A stretch of 43,572 nucleotides of DNA from Hyphomicrobiales bacterium (GTDB lineage: Bacteria; Pseudomonadota; Alphaproteobacteria; Rhizobiales; Rhizobiaceae), in the NCBI GenBank assembly GCA_900472175.1, contig UCHD01000037.1, positions 468 to 44,039 on the forward strand, in the 5' to 3' direction. Positions 1 through 7,790 of the stretch are shown here, one piece after another; within the stretch, counting starts at the first letter, position 1; every line of letters starts with the position of its first letter. Made by a program: the position numbers and the translations under genes. The notes beneath the pieces are model-generated. The model ran no database searches and was not told the origin of the DNA. It worked only from the letters and a program-made list of their open reading frames with translations.

Positions 1-714
1 TCCAGCGGCATTGCCGCCCTCGCCATCAATGACTGCACCCACTTCTCCGCCCTTTGGCCGGAAGCCGAGGCGCTGACGGAGCTTGGGCTGGCCGGTATCG
101 TCATGTGCCCGAGTTACGCGACAGTTGCACCAAGCGGTGGAACCAAGCCGTTGCTCGGCACCAATCCGTTGGCTTTTGGCTGGCCACGCCCGGGCAAGTC
201 CCCTTATGTCTTCGACTTCGCGACATCGGTTGCGGCACGCGGCGAGATCGAGCTGCATAGGCGGGCCGGAAAAACTCTGCCGGAGGGCTGGGCGATCGAT
301 GCCGACGGCCAGCCGACCACGGATCCGGAGGCGGCTCTTGCCGGTGCAATGCTGCCGTTCGGTGAACACAAGGGATCGGCGATCTCCACAATGATCGAGC
401 TTCTGGCCGGCATCATGATCGGCGACCTGACCAGCCCGGAAGTGCTGGATGCGCTTGGCTCGACTGCCCTTGCGCCCGCCCATGGCGAGCTGATCATCGC
501 GTTTTCTCCCGAAGGTTTTGGTGGGGATCGTCCAGGCAATCCGTTTGCCCGGGCCGAGGTTCTGTTCGAGGCAATGGTCGGCCAAGGCGCACGCCTGCCC
601 TCGCAGCGCCGTTATGCCGCGCGCGCGAAATCGCAGACCGGCGGCATCATCCTGACCGCTTCCGAGATGGAGCAGTTGGACCGGCTGCACGCGCTTGGAT
701 TGGACGCTGTCTAA
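1..714 (+). CDS. Ldh-family oxidoreductase (Delta1-pyrroline/piperideine-2-carboxylate reductase-like), 5' partial
   Basis: The reading frame is open from base 1 to the TAA at 712-714, giving 237 residues of a protein whose N-terminus lies outside the window. It belongs to the malate/L-lactate/ureidoglycolate dehydrogenase family of NAD(P)H reductases. Visible landmarks are GTNPLAFGWPRPG, the FDFATSV segment and MLPFGEHKGSAISTMIELL, which line the cofactor and substrate pocket in this family. Members of the DpkA type reduce the cyclic imine Delta1-pyrroline-2-carboxylate to proline. The neighbouring proline racemase superfamily and DapA-family genes make that the most likely role, since 3-hydroxyproline dehydration yields this imine. 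Another 2-oxoacid reductase activity cannot be excluded. It converges on the next gene across a strong hairpin. Confidence 0.85.
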   Translation, partial: SSGIAALAINDCTHFSALWPEAEALTELGLAGIVMCPSYATVAPSGGTKPLLGTNPLAFGWPRPGKSPYVFDFATSVAARGEIELHRRAGKTLPEGWAIDADGQPTTDPEAALAGAMLPFGEHKGSAISTMIELLAGIMIGDLTSPEVLDALGSTALAPAHGELIIAFSPEGFGGDRPGNPFARAEVLFEAMVGQGARLPSQRRYAARAKSQTGGIILTASEMEQLDRLHALGLDAV

Positions 715-761
715 CAGCATCCCGTCACCGGCCTGCGCAATCGCCGCAGGCCCCACAAATG

Positions 762-793
762 CGAAGGCCCTCTGATCACTCAGAGGGCCTTCG
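762..793. terminator. Bidirectional hairpin between convergent genes
   Basis: A perfect 14-bp inverted repeat (CGAAGGCCCTCTGA and its complement) closes a 4-nt TCAC loop. It lies between the converging ends of the Ldh-family gene and the DapA-family gene. Neither side has a long T tract (TCAATTC follows on the + strand), but position and stem strength fit a terminator shared by both transcripts. Confidence 0.75.
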
Positions 794-814
794 TCAATTC
801 AGGAGAGCGTCAGC

Positions 815-1774
815 TCAGCCCTTGTACTTCTGGACGGCGCCGGGAAGCTTGCTCCATTCGGCATACCAGCCGTTGAACAGCTTGAACTGAGCCTCGACAT
901 AGCCGCGCTGGCTTTCGGTCAGCACATCGGTCGCGTTGAAGTGCAACGTGTATTCCTTGTCGCCCTTCAGCACCATCATGTGCTTGAAGTAGAGAACGAG
1001 GTCTGCACCTTCGTCGAACGAGGACAGGACGGCAAGCGCCTGTTCCAGCTCAAGAGCGCGCAGACGCGCATCGGCGTCACCTTCGGCGGCAGCCTGCGAC
1101 AGGTTGCAGAGGTGCAGGACTTCCTTCGGGAGAACGTTACCGATACCGGTGATGGCACCAGTTGCACCGCAATTGACGAAGCCGTGGAAAACAGCGGTAT
1201 CAACGCCGATCATCAGCGAAACACCCTCCTGGCTGGTGATGTATTCGGCCGCGTAACGCATGTCGGCCGCACCACCGAATTCCTTGAAGCCGATCAGGTT
1301 AGGATGCTCGGCGCGCAGAGCGAAGAACAGGTCAGCGCGGGTGGCAAAACCGTAGTAGGGGCTGTTGTAGATAACGGCCGGAAGGTCCGGAGCTGCAGCG
1401 AGGATGGCCTTGAAATGCGCCTTCTGTGCTACGACGGACGAGCCGCGCGACAAGACCCGCGGAATGACCATGAGGCCCTGGGCACCAACAGCCTGCGCAT
1501 GTGCGGCATGCTTGACGGCCAGCGCACTGTTGACGGCGCCGGTGCCGACGATAACCGGAATGCCGGCCTTCACCAGGCGCTCAACGCCTTCCATGCGCTG
1601 CGCGTCTGTCAAAAGCGGCCAATCACCCATCGAGCCGCAATAGACAACGGCCGACATTCCCTGGGCAATCAACTCTTTTCCCTTGCGCACGAGGGCGTCG
1701 AAGTCCGGGGTACGGTCTTCTTTGCAAGGGGTCATCAGCGCGGGGATCACGCCAGAAAAGATTTTGGCCGTCAT
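815..1774 (-). CDS. DapA-family lyase, probable 1-pyrroline-4-hydroxy-2-carboxylate deaminase
   Basis: This 319-residue class I aldolase-fold protein belongs to the dihydrodipicolinate synthase/N-acetylneuraminate lyase family. The start at 1774 (MTAKIFSG) is preferred to the longer frame because AAAGGAG lies at 1781-1787. The Schiff-base lysine is in GFKEFGG and the catalytic tyrosine in VIYNSPYYG; the VVYCGSMGDWPLL segment replaces the usual GTTGE loop of true DapA. In Sinorhizobium meliloti a very similar protein (HypD of the hydroxyproline cluster) deaminates 1-pyrroline-4-hydroxy-2-carboxylate to 2-oxoglutarate semialdehyde. I recognise it from memory and have not run a search. A FadR-type regulator gene lies just upstream on the same strand, with a matching candidate operator between the two. 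Confidence 0.85.
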   Translation of the reverse strand: MTAKIFSGVIPALMTPCKEDRTPDFDALVRKGKELIAQGMSAVVYCGSMGDWPLLTDAQRMEGVERLVKAGIPVIVGTGAVNSALAVKHAAHAQAVGAQGLMVIPRVLSRGSSVVAQKAHFKAILAAAPDLPAVIYNSPYYGFATRADLFFALRAEHPNLIGFKEFGGAADMRYAAEYITSQEGVSLMIGVDTAVFHGFVNCGATGAITGIGNVLPKEVLHLCNLSQAAAEGDADARLRALELEQALAVLSSFDEGADLVLYFKHMMVLKGDKEYTLHFNATDVLTESQRGYVEAQFKLFNGWYAEWSKLPGAVQKYKG

Positions 1775-1868
1775 AACAAACTCCTTTTGCCGGACGGGCA
1801 GAGAATGGCGCGCACCTTTGCAGCCCCGATCCTGTGCCTCTGGAGCCATATTGCACGTTGTATATTAT

Positions 1869-1878
1869 TTGTCGACAA
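1869..1878. promoter_or_regulatory. Candidate FadR/GntR operator TTGTCGACAA upstream of the DapA-family gene
   Basis: A perfect 10-bp palindrome TTGTCGACAA lies about 95 bp upstream of the DapA-family start, in the 116-bp gap after the regulator gene. The same core recurs just before the start of that regulator (2607-2618). FadR-subfamily GntR proteins typically bind short TTGT-NN-ACAA palindromes, so this is likely the site through which the regulator controls the catabolic gene. Confidence 0.55.
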
Positions 1879-1890
1879 GAATTTTATCGA

Positions 1891-2595
1891 TCAGAGCGCC
1901 ACGTCGAGCCTGTCTTCCCGGGCAAACAATTTCTGGATCTGATGCACGATCTGCTCAGCGTGCAATTTCGCCAGACGGTCGGCTTCCTCGACGTCGCGAT
2001 TGGCAATGACGGCGATAATATCATCGTGCTCTTCGACGAAACGCTGCGGCAACCGGTCGTCGTAAGACTGATAGTACAGCCTCAGCATCCGCCGCCCCTC
2101 GTCCAGAAGCCGGTTGAACAATCCCGTGAAATACGCATTGCGCCCCGCTTCAGCGATGGCGGAGTGGAAGGCGGCGTTGGTGGCGATCATTGCCAGCGCA
2201 TCCTGCGCCTGCACGGCAGCGGCGAATTCGGCCTGATGTGCGCGAATCACCTTCAGGTCTTCCGGCCTGTGATATTGCGCTGCCAGCTTCGTCGTGACGC
2301 GGTACATCAAGACAAGCGCATCGAAGAAGGTGTGCATGTTGAGGAAATCGATATTTGCCACCATCGTCGAACGGTTGGGCAGTGTGTCGATCAAGCCCTC
2401 GCCGGCGAGCCGCACTAAAGCCTCGCGGATCGGCGTGCGCGACATCTTGAAGCGCTCGGCCAGTTGCACCTCGTCGATCGGGCTGCCGGGCAGCAGCACG
2501 AGGTCGAGAATCTCGTCGCGCAAGAGGTCGTAGACCATCTTGACGCCGGAGCCGCGCTTGCGTTCGGGAATGGGGCTGGTGTCGATATCTGTCAT
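1891..2595 (-). CDS. GntR/FadR-family transcriptional regulator 1
   Basis: This 234-residue regulator has an N-terminal winged helix (about residues 15-85: VYDLLRDEILDLVLLPGSPI, then LAERFKMSRTPIREALVRL) and a C-terminal FCD ligand-binding domain with the conserved histidines in AAFHSAIAEA and LAKLHAEQI. The start at 2595 (MTDIDTSP) has AAAGGA in front of it; the longer frame to 2685 would run across the candidate operator and lacks a good ribosome site. FCD regulators usually sense small organic acids. The same palindrome lies upstream of this gene and of the DapA-family gene, which suggests autoregulation and control of hydroxyproline-type catabolism. It is probably a repressor relieved by a pathway intermediate. 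Confidence 0.88.
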   Translation of the reverse strand: MTDIDTSPIPERKRGSGVKMVYDLLRDEILDLVLLPGSPIDEVQLAERFKMSRTPIREALVRLAGEGLIDTLPNRSTMVANIDFLNMHTFFDALVLMYRVTTKLAAQYHRPEDLKVIRAHQAEFAAAVQAQDALAMIATNAAFHSAIAEAGRNAYFTGLFNRLLDEGRRMLRLYYQSYDDRLPQRFVEEHDDIIAVIANRDVEEADRLAKLHAEQIVHQIQKLFAREDRLDVAL

Positions 2596-2606
2596 GTCAT
2601 CAATCC

Positions 2607-2618
2607 TTTGTCGACAAA
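2607..2618. promoter_or_regulatory. Candidate autoregulatory operator TTTGTCGACAAA
   Basis: A 12-bp perfect palindrome ends 11 bp upstream of the regulator start codon and overlaps its ribosome binding region. Its core TTGTCGACAA is identical to the site at 1869-1878. Two identical palindromes in the two intergenic spaces of one regulator-target pair strongly suggest a shared binding site. Confidence 0.6.
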
Positions 2619-2757
2619 AGGAATACTTTTCCCTGTCAGCAGGATCAACCGTTTCCGCAGGCATGATCGGCGAAGACGGCAACAAACTTGGTGATGATGC
2701 GTTTTTCGGACTTCAACCAGTCCTTGCAAGCACCCGTCCAGCCTGGGTTGCCCGCCG

Positions 2758-3423
2758 TCAGGCCCGCTGATCTTTCAGAAAGGCAACAAGGGACCGCCCG
2801 GCATCCAGTACGTGATCCCGCGTCAGCCGCGACGCAAGGCCGGCATCGCCGTTTAGGCAGGCCTCGAGAATTGCTTTATGCTCACGATCGGCCCGCATCA
2901 CGCCATTCGTCAGCGTCAGTTGCGCCCGCAGATAACGATCGATCCTGTCGAGTGATGTACGAACGATCTGCAAGTAATAGGGGCGCCCGGAGGCTGCATA
3001 AAGGCTGTAGTGAAAACTCCGGTTGATCTCGCCCCAGCGCGCGGGTTCGGTCTCCAGCCCAAATTCCTCGCAGTATTTGCGCGCAGCAGCCAGGGCGTCC
3101 TGATCAAGATTTGGCACCGCGAGCCGCATGACCTCGGCCTCAACGAAAGCGCGGAATTCGAAAATCTCGTCGATCTCTTCGATCGAAAGCCCGGCGACCA
3201 CGGCACCTTTGTAACGCTCTGTGGTGATCAACCCATGCTGCTCCAGCCGCGACAGAGCCTCACGTACGGGAATCCGGCTGGTATTGAACATCTGCGCAAT
3301 CTGATCCTGCCTGAGGTTCTGGCCTTCGGCGAGGTCACCCTCGATGATCGCCTTGCGCAGCGCGTCATAGACGATATCGGCTGCGGACGCGGCCTGCCTG
3401 ACATCGACGGCGGCAAGTTTCAT
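2758..3423 (-). CDS. GntR/FadR-family transcriptional regulator 2
   Basis: This is a second FCD-type GntR regulator, 221 residues from the preferred start at 3423 (MKLAAVDVRQ). The frame stays open to 3534, but that extension would cover the divergent intergenic region and has no convincing ribosome site. The winged helix is at about residues 10-75 (VYDALRKAIIEGDLAEGQ, MFNTSRIPVREALSRL). The FCD domain includes NRSFHYSLYAASG and REHKAILEACLNGD. It is transcribed away from the proline racemase superfamily gene, the classic divergent arrangement for a local regulator, and a different palindrome (3549-3560) lies between them. It therefore probably controls that enzyme rather than duplicating the other regulator. 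Confidence 0.88.
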   Translation of the reverse strand: MKLAAVDVRQAASAADIVYDALRKAIIEGDLAEGQNLRQDQIAQMFNTSRIPVREALSRLEQHGLITTERYKGAVVAGLSIEEIDEIFEFRAFVEAEVMRLAVPNLDQDALAAARKYCEEFGLETEPARWGEINRSFHYSLYAASGRPYYLQIVRTSLDRIDRYLRAQLTLTNGVMRADREHKAILEACLNGDAGLASRLTRDHVLDAGRSLVAFLKDQRA

Positions 3424-3548
3424 GAATTCAAATCCCGTTGTTTCAAGCGCGGCGCGCGGTGTCAGTTCCCATCCTTGGGTCATAGGTGCAATTCGGTATT
3501 CAGGCAACGGAGCGGATATTCTCAGCCGATCCATTTTTGATATTGTAT

Positions 3549-3560
3549 ATTGGATCCAAT
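3549..3560. promoter_or_regulatory. Candidate operator ATTGGATCCAAT in the divergent intergenic region
   Basis: A perfect 12-bp palindrome lies between divergent regulator 2 and the proline racemase superfamily gene, overlapping a TTGTATATT segment (3543-3551). The position suits simultaneous control of both transcripts. Its sequence differs from the TTGTCGACAA sites, which would allow the two neighbouring FadR-type regulators to act separately. Confidence 0.5.
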
Positions 3561-3650
3561 TTTTCTAACAGTGGGACACAGGCTCAGCTACCCGCTACAA
3601 TCTTCTTGGGCAGATGGCGGCCGGATCGCGATTTTCTCAGGGAGAGCACT

Positions 3651-4682
3651 ATGCGCAGCAGCAAGGTAATCCACATCGTTTCCTGCCATGCCGAGGGCGA
3701 GGTTGGCGACGTCATCGTCGGCGGTGTCGCGCCGCCACCCGGCAAGACCCTGTGGGAACAGCGGAAATTCATCGCCGAGGACCAGACGCTGCGCAACTTC
3801 GTGCTCAACGAACCGCGCGGTGGTGTCTTCCGGCACATCAACCTGCTGGTGCCGCCGAAGGATCCGCGCGCGACGATGGGCTTCATCATCATGGAGCCGG
3901 AGGATACGCCGCCGATGTCCGGTTCCAACTCAATCTGCGTCTCGACCGTCCTGCTCGATACCGGCATCGTGCCGATGCAGGAGCCGGAAACCAGAATGGT
4001 ACTGGAAGCGCCGGGCGGCTTGGTCAACGTGGTTGCCGCCTGCCGCAATGGCAAGGCTGAGCGCATTACTGTTACCAACGTGCCTTCCTTCGCGGCCAGG
4101 CTCGATGCCAGGCTCGAAGTGGAAGGTCTTGGCACGCTAACCGTCGATACTGCCTATGGCGGCGACAGCTTTGTCATTGCCGACGCGCGTTCGCTCGGTT
4201 TTTCAGTCACGCCCGACGAGGCGCGTGAACTGGCCGAAACCGGCATCAGGATTACCCGTGCCGCCAATGAGCAGCTCGGTTTTTCCCATCCCGAAAACCC
4301 GGAATGGAACCATATATCCTTCTGCCAGCTGACCCTTCCGGTGGAGGAGCGCGACGGCATGCTGCATGGGCGCAACACCGTGGTTATTCAACCCGCCAAG
4401 CTCGACCGCTCGCCGACAGGCACCGGCTGCTCGGCCCGGCTGGCGGTGCTCTACGCCCGTGGCCAGATCAAGCTGGGGCAGAAGTTCCGTGGTGAATCGA
4501 TCATCGGATCGCATTTCGACTGCCAGATTGTCGGCGAAACGATGGTCGGAGGACAAAAAGCCATCGTGCCGGAAATTTCCGGCCGTGCCTGGGTGACCGG
4601 CACCCATCAGGTCATGCTCGACCCAGCCGATCCGTGGCCTTCCGGCTACCGCCTGGCAGACACCTGGCCACGCAAACAGTAG
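3651..4682 (+). CDS. Proline racemase superfamily protein with Ser/Thr at the catalytic cysteine positions
   Basis: This 343-residue protein starts at [20 protein letters not shown], with a GGGAGAG ribosome site at about 3640. The fold family is clear: HAEGE near the N-terminus, [18 protein letters not shown], and [20 protein letters not shown] near the C-terminus. Proline racemases and 4-hydroxyproline epimerases use two cysteines (MCGH and SPCGTG). Here the first is Ser in MSGS and the second is Thr in SPTGTG. Thr at the second site is the hallmark of trans-3-hydroxy-L-proline dehydratases, which make Delta1-pyrroline-2-carboxylate. That fits the nearby reductase-like gene, but the loss of the first Cys and of its following His makes the exact reaction uncertain. 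Confidence 0.8.
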   Translation: MRSSKVIHIVSCHAEGEVGDVIVGGVAPPPGKTLWEQRKFIAEDQTLRNFVLNEPRGGVFRHINLLVPPKDPRATMGFIIMEPEDTPPMSGSNSICVSTVLLDTGIVPMQEPETRMVLEAPGGLVNVVAACRNGKAERITVTNVPSFAARLDARLEVEGLGTLTVDTAYGGDSFVIADARSLGFSVTPDEARELAETGIRITRAANEQLGFSHPENPEWNHISFCQLTLPVEERDGMLHGRNTVVIQPAKLDRSPTGTGCSARLAVLYARGQIKLGQKFRGESIIGSHFDCQIVGETMVGGQKAIVPEISGRAWVTGTHQVMLDPADPWPSGYRLADTWPRKQ

Positions 4683-4728
4683 GGCTGCGACCGGCTCTCC
4701 TGCGTCCCGGCCGATGAGGCGAGCTTCG

Positions 4729-5940
4729 CTAACCCCGTGTGCGCAGTGCCGCAGTCAGCGGCAACCTTATGGCGGCAATCGCCGGCAGTGCGCCGCCGAG
4801 GATACCGATGGCGAGGCCGAGCAGGCCCGATGTCAGCAAGACGTCTGGTGTGACGGCCAGTTGGAAGGCCATGCGGACATTGTTGGCGCCAATGGTGCTT
4901 GCCTGCCAGCCATTGAAGATCAGCCACGAGGCGATGAGGCCAACGGCGACGCCTGCGGCCGCCAGCACAATGGCTTCGATCCACGTGCCGAGAAAGGCCG
5001 AGAGGCGGCTGAAACCCAGTGCGCGGACAGCAGCGATTTCGACTGTGCGGTCTGAGACGGAGCTCATCATCGTGTTGAGCGCCCCTGCCGCTGCACCCAC
5101 GGCCATCAGCAGCGCCAATGGCCAGCCGAACAGGCGGATGAGGCTGGCAGTGCGTCCCGATTGTGCGGCATAGAGGTCGGCCTCGGAGACAGCGGCGAGC
5201 GGCACCTGCGTGATGGTGGCCAGCGTGTCCTGCAACAGCGTCAGCGAGGCCGGCCCGGTGAGGCGGAGTTTCAGGCTCTGCACCTGGCCTTGCCGGTCGA
5301 AGGCAGAGCGCACGGCATCGAGGTCGGCCCAAAGCTCGGATTCGAACGCACTGCCATGAGCTGAAAAATGACCGGCGACTGTCCAGTCGACCGCACCAAT
5401 TCGGACCACGTCGCCCAGGCCGAGCCCGAATTCATCGGCGAGACGGTCTCCGACGACGATCTCGAGGGCGCCGGACGCAAAGATGCGGCCCGCTGAAAGC
5501 GCAACGCCGTCGCGGATTGACGGACCGGCCAGATCCATGCCGCGGAGTGCAAGCGTGCGGGATGCACCATCGGTCACCTGCCTCATATCGACAGGCACGA
5601 CGATTTCGCGGGAGGCGAGGAGCTTGCCACCGGCATCGCGGATGACGCCAAGATCGCCCGTCATAGCGTCGAGCGTGCGAATGACGGCGGCAGGGATATC
5701 CGAACCCGCCTCCTGGTTGGTCCCGCCGCCAAGCACGACGGCAACGGAGGGTGAGCCGGCGCCTGCCAACGCCGTCTCAAACCCTTTCGCCATGGACAGG
5801 AAGCCTGCGAGCACGCAGACGACCAGGGCGACCGAGAGTGCCATCGAGGCAGAAATTGCGCGGCGGCGCGGCAGGCTGGACAGATTGGTCCGGATCATCA
5901 CGAGCGCTTGTCTGCTGTGGGTGGACATGAATATCGGCAT
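4729..5940 (-). CDS. FtsX-like ABC transporter permease (second permease)
   Basis: This 403-residue membrane protein has the MacB/LolC plan: one TM near the N-terminus (ASMALSVALVVCVLAGFL), a large periplasmic domain of about 230 residues, then three C-terminal TM segments with the FtsX-domain run VEIAAVRALGFSRLSAFLGT. It begins 6 bp after the previous permease gene ends, with GAGGT in front of the start. Together with that permease, the ATPase and the adaptor upstream it would form a heteromeric exporter acting on substrates at the periplasmic face. The substrate cannot be told from sequence. It converges on the proline racemase superfamily gene, with 46 bp between them. Confidence 0.87.
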   Translation of the reverse strand: MPIFMSTHSRQALVMIRTNLSSLPRRRAISASMALSVALVVCVLAGFLSMAKGFETALAGAGSPSVAVVLGGGTNQEAGSDIPAAVIRTLDAMTGDLGVIRDAGGKLLASREIVVPVDMRQVTDGASRTLALRGMDLAGPSIRDGVALSAGRIFASGALEIVVGDRLADEFGLGLGDVVRIGAVDWTVAGHFSAHGSAFESELWADLDAVRSAFDRQGQVQSLKLRLTGPASLTLLQDTLATITQVPLAAVSEADLYAAQSGRTASLIRLFGWPLALLMAVGAAAGALNTMMSSVSDRTVEIAAVRALGFSRLSAFLGTWIEAIVLAAAGVAVGLIASWLIFNGWQASTIGANNVRMAFQLAVTPDVLLTSGLLGLAIGILGGALPAIAAIRLPLTAALRTRG

Positions 5941-5946
5941 GGGAAA

Positions 5947-7089
5947 TTACCTCGTTCTGAAGGCTGTGATGATGGGGATCCGCATCGCGTTGAAGGCCGG
6001 CAGCACGCCGGTCGCAAGGCCAAGGGCCGCGATGATCGCCAGTGCCTTGACGAGAACCGGCGTGGAAAAGACCAGCCCGAGGGCAGGCCCGGCAAACGTC
6101 GCCGCGAGCTTCGCCAAGGCAAGGCCGATGCCGCCGCCCACCGCAAAGACGAAGAGGGTTTCACCCAGAATAAGCGCCACGATGTCGAGGCGCGAGAAGC
6201 CGAGCGTCTTCAGCACACCGATCTCGAACGTGCGTTCGCGCACGGCAAAGACCATGGTGTTGACGACGATCATCAGCAACGTGACGAAGGCTGCGCCGAC
6301 GACGAGGTTCACGATCAGGCCGATATCGGCATATTGGCGGAGAAAGGCTTCGAGGAACTGTCTTTCCGATTGGGTGCGCGTTGGCGTCGCCGAGTTGGAG
6401 AAGAGCGTGTCGATCCGGGCGGCAAGTTCCCCCGGCGAAACGCCTGCGCGGGGCCGCACGACAAAGGCATCGACCGTGTCCTTGCCACGGACGCGGGCTG
6501 CATTCACGTAGTCGTAACGGGCGATCATGAAATAAGTGTCGGTGGCGGCGTTTTCGCCCTCGAAGATACCGGCGATCTCGAAGCGCCAGTCACGGCTACC
6601 GTCCTGCCTGGACATGTCGAAGGCGGTAACCGTCACGCGCTGTCCGGCGATCCAGCCTTGCGCCTCGGCCAAGGCGCGGCCGACCAGCACCTTGTCGCGG
6701 GCTTGCCCGATCGCGTCGATCAAGGCGGGTGTCAGCCCGAGCTCCTTGCCGTTGACGGCCATCAGGAGGCCGGGATCGGCGGCGCTGACGGCGACGAAGT
6801 TCTTCTCGACATCGACGAAACCGCGCAATCGCGCGACATAGCCAGCCGCCGCGACATCCAAATCGGCTGTGATCCGTGACATTGCCGCTATCGGCAGTGG
6901 CTGCGTGCGGCCGCTCGCGCTGGTAACGCCGAGAAGGTCGTCGCTCGCACCAGCTGCCCCTTGTGTCCCGTTGAGGAAGCTCGCGGTCAGTCCGTAGATC
7001 AGGAAGGCGACCGCGATCGAGATCATCAGCAGCACCGTGCGCAGCGGCTTTCGCCAGGCATTCTTCCGGGCAAGATCGAAAAAGGTCAT
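5947..7089 (-). CDS. FtsX-like ABC transporter permease (first permease)
   Basis: This 380-residue protein has the same topology as its neighbour: TM1 in LRTVLLMISIAVAFLIYGLT, a periplasmic domain, then three TMs including the FtsX motif region ERTFEIGVLKTLGFSRLDIV. Its start codon overlaps the ATPase stop by one base (TGATG), implying translational coupling and equimolar production. The two permeases are clearly paralogous, most visibly around ALGFSRL/TLGFSRL, so the transporter is likely a heterodimer like LolCE rather than a homodimer like MacB. Confidence 0.87.
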   Translation of the reverse strand: MTFFDLARKNAWRKPLRTVLLMISIAVAFLIYGLTASFLNGTQGAAGASDDLLGVTSASGRTQPLPIAAMSRITADLDVAAAGYVARLRGFVDVEKNFVAVSAADPGLLMAVNGKELGLTPALIDAIGQARDKVLVGRALAEAQGWIAGQRVTVTAFDMSRQDGSRDWRFEIAGIFEGENAATDTYFMIARYDYVNAARVRGKDTVDAFVVRPRAGVSPGELAARIDTLFSNSATPTRTQSERQFLEAFLRQYADIGLIVNLVVGAAFVTLLMIVVNTMVFAVRERTFEIGVLKTLGFSRLDIVALILGETLFVFAVGGGIGLALAKLAATFAGPALGLVFSTPVLVKALAIIAALGLATGVLPAFNAMRIPIITAFRTR

Positions 7090-7790
7090 CAGGCAGCCCT
7101 CTTTTCCTCAATGAAGTCACCCTTGTCGAGATGCAGCGTACGCCGGGCATAAAGCGCTGCCTGCGGATCGTGGGTCACCATGATGATGGTCTTTTCCAGC
7201 TGGCGATTGAGGAAGCGCAGCATCTCCAGAACCTCGTCGGCGGACTTGCGGTCGAGGTCGCCAGTTGGCTCGTCGCACAGAAGCAATCCCGGATCGGAGA
7301 CGATGGCGCGAGCGATGCCGACGCGTTGCTGCTGACCGCCGGACATCAGGGCGGGGTATTGCTTTTCGCGTCCACTGAGGCCGACGAGATCGAGAACCCT
7401 TTCAACGCGCAAGCGCCGTTCTTTTCGCGTAAGCGGTTTCAGCAGGAGTGGCAGCTCGACATTCTCGGCGGCGGTGAGCATCGGCAGCAGATTGTAGAAC
7501 TGGAAGACGATGCCCATGTTGTGCGCCCGCCACGCGGCGCGGGCAGCTTCGCCCATCTGGTCGAGATGGCTGGTGCCGATGCGCAGCGTTCCGCCATCCG
7601 GCCGGTCGATGCCGGCCAACATGTTGAGCAGGGTTGATTTGCCCGACCCGGACGGCCCCATGACGGCAACGAAATCGCCTCGCGGAATAGTTAGATCGAG
7701 CCCACTGAAGATCGGGATCATCTCGCCGCCGATGCGGTATGCCTTTTTGATGCCGCTGAGCGCGATATAGGGTTCATTACCCTGGGTCAT
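7089..7790 (-). CDS. ABC transporter ATP-binding protein (LolD/MacB type)
   Basis: This 233-residue ATPase has Walker [10 protein letters not shown], the signature [13 protein letters not shown], Walker [13 protein letters not shown] and the switch histidine in IIMVTHDP. The Q-loop region reads [16 protein letters not shown], typical of the LolD/MacB/FtsE subfamily that works with FtsX permeases by mechanotransmission. The start overlaps the adaptor stop by 4 bp (ATGA), and the stop overlaps the next permease by 1 bp. It powers the exporter formed by the two permeases. Confidence 0.93.
   Translation of the reverse strand: MTQGNEPYIALSGIKKAYRIGGEMIPIFSGLDLTIPRGDFVAVMGPSGSGKSTLLNMLAGIDRPDGGTLRIGTSHLDQMGEAARAAWRAHNMGIVFQFYNLLPMLTAAENVELPLLLKPLTRKERRLRVERVLDLVGLSGREKQYPALMSGGQQQRVGIARAIVSDPGLLLCDEPTGDLDRKSADEVLEMLRFLNRQLEKTIIMVTHDPQAALYARRTLHLDKGDFIEEKRAA

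Noticed and set aside
941..1942. 333-codon + strand open frame
   Set aside because: It is antisense to the DapA-family gene, which has catalytic motifs and a ribosome site on the minus strand.
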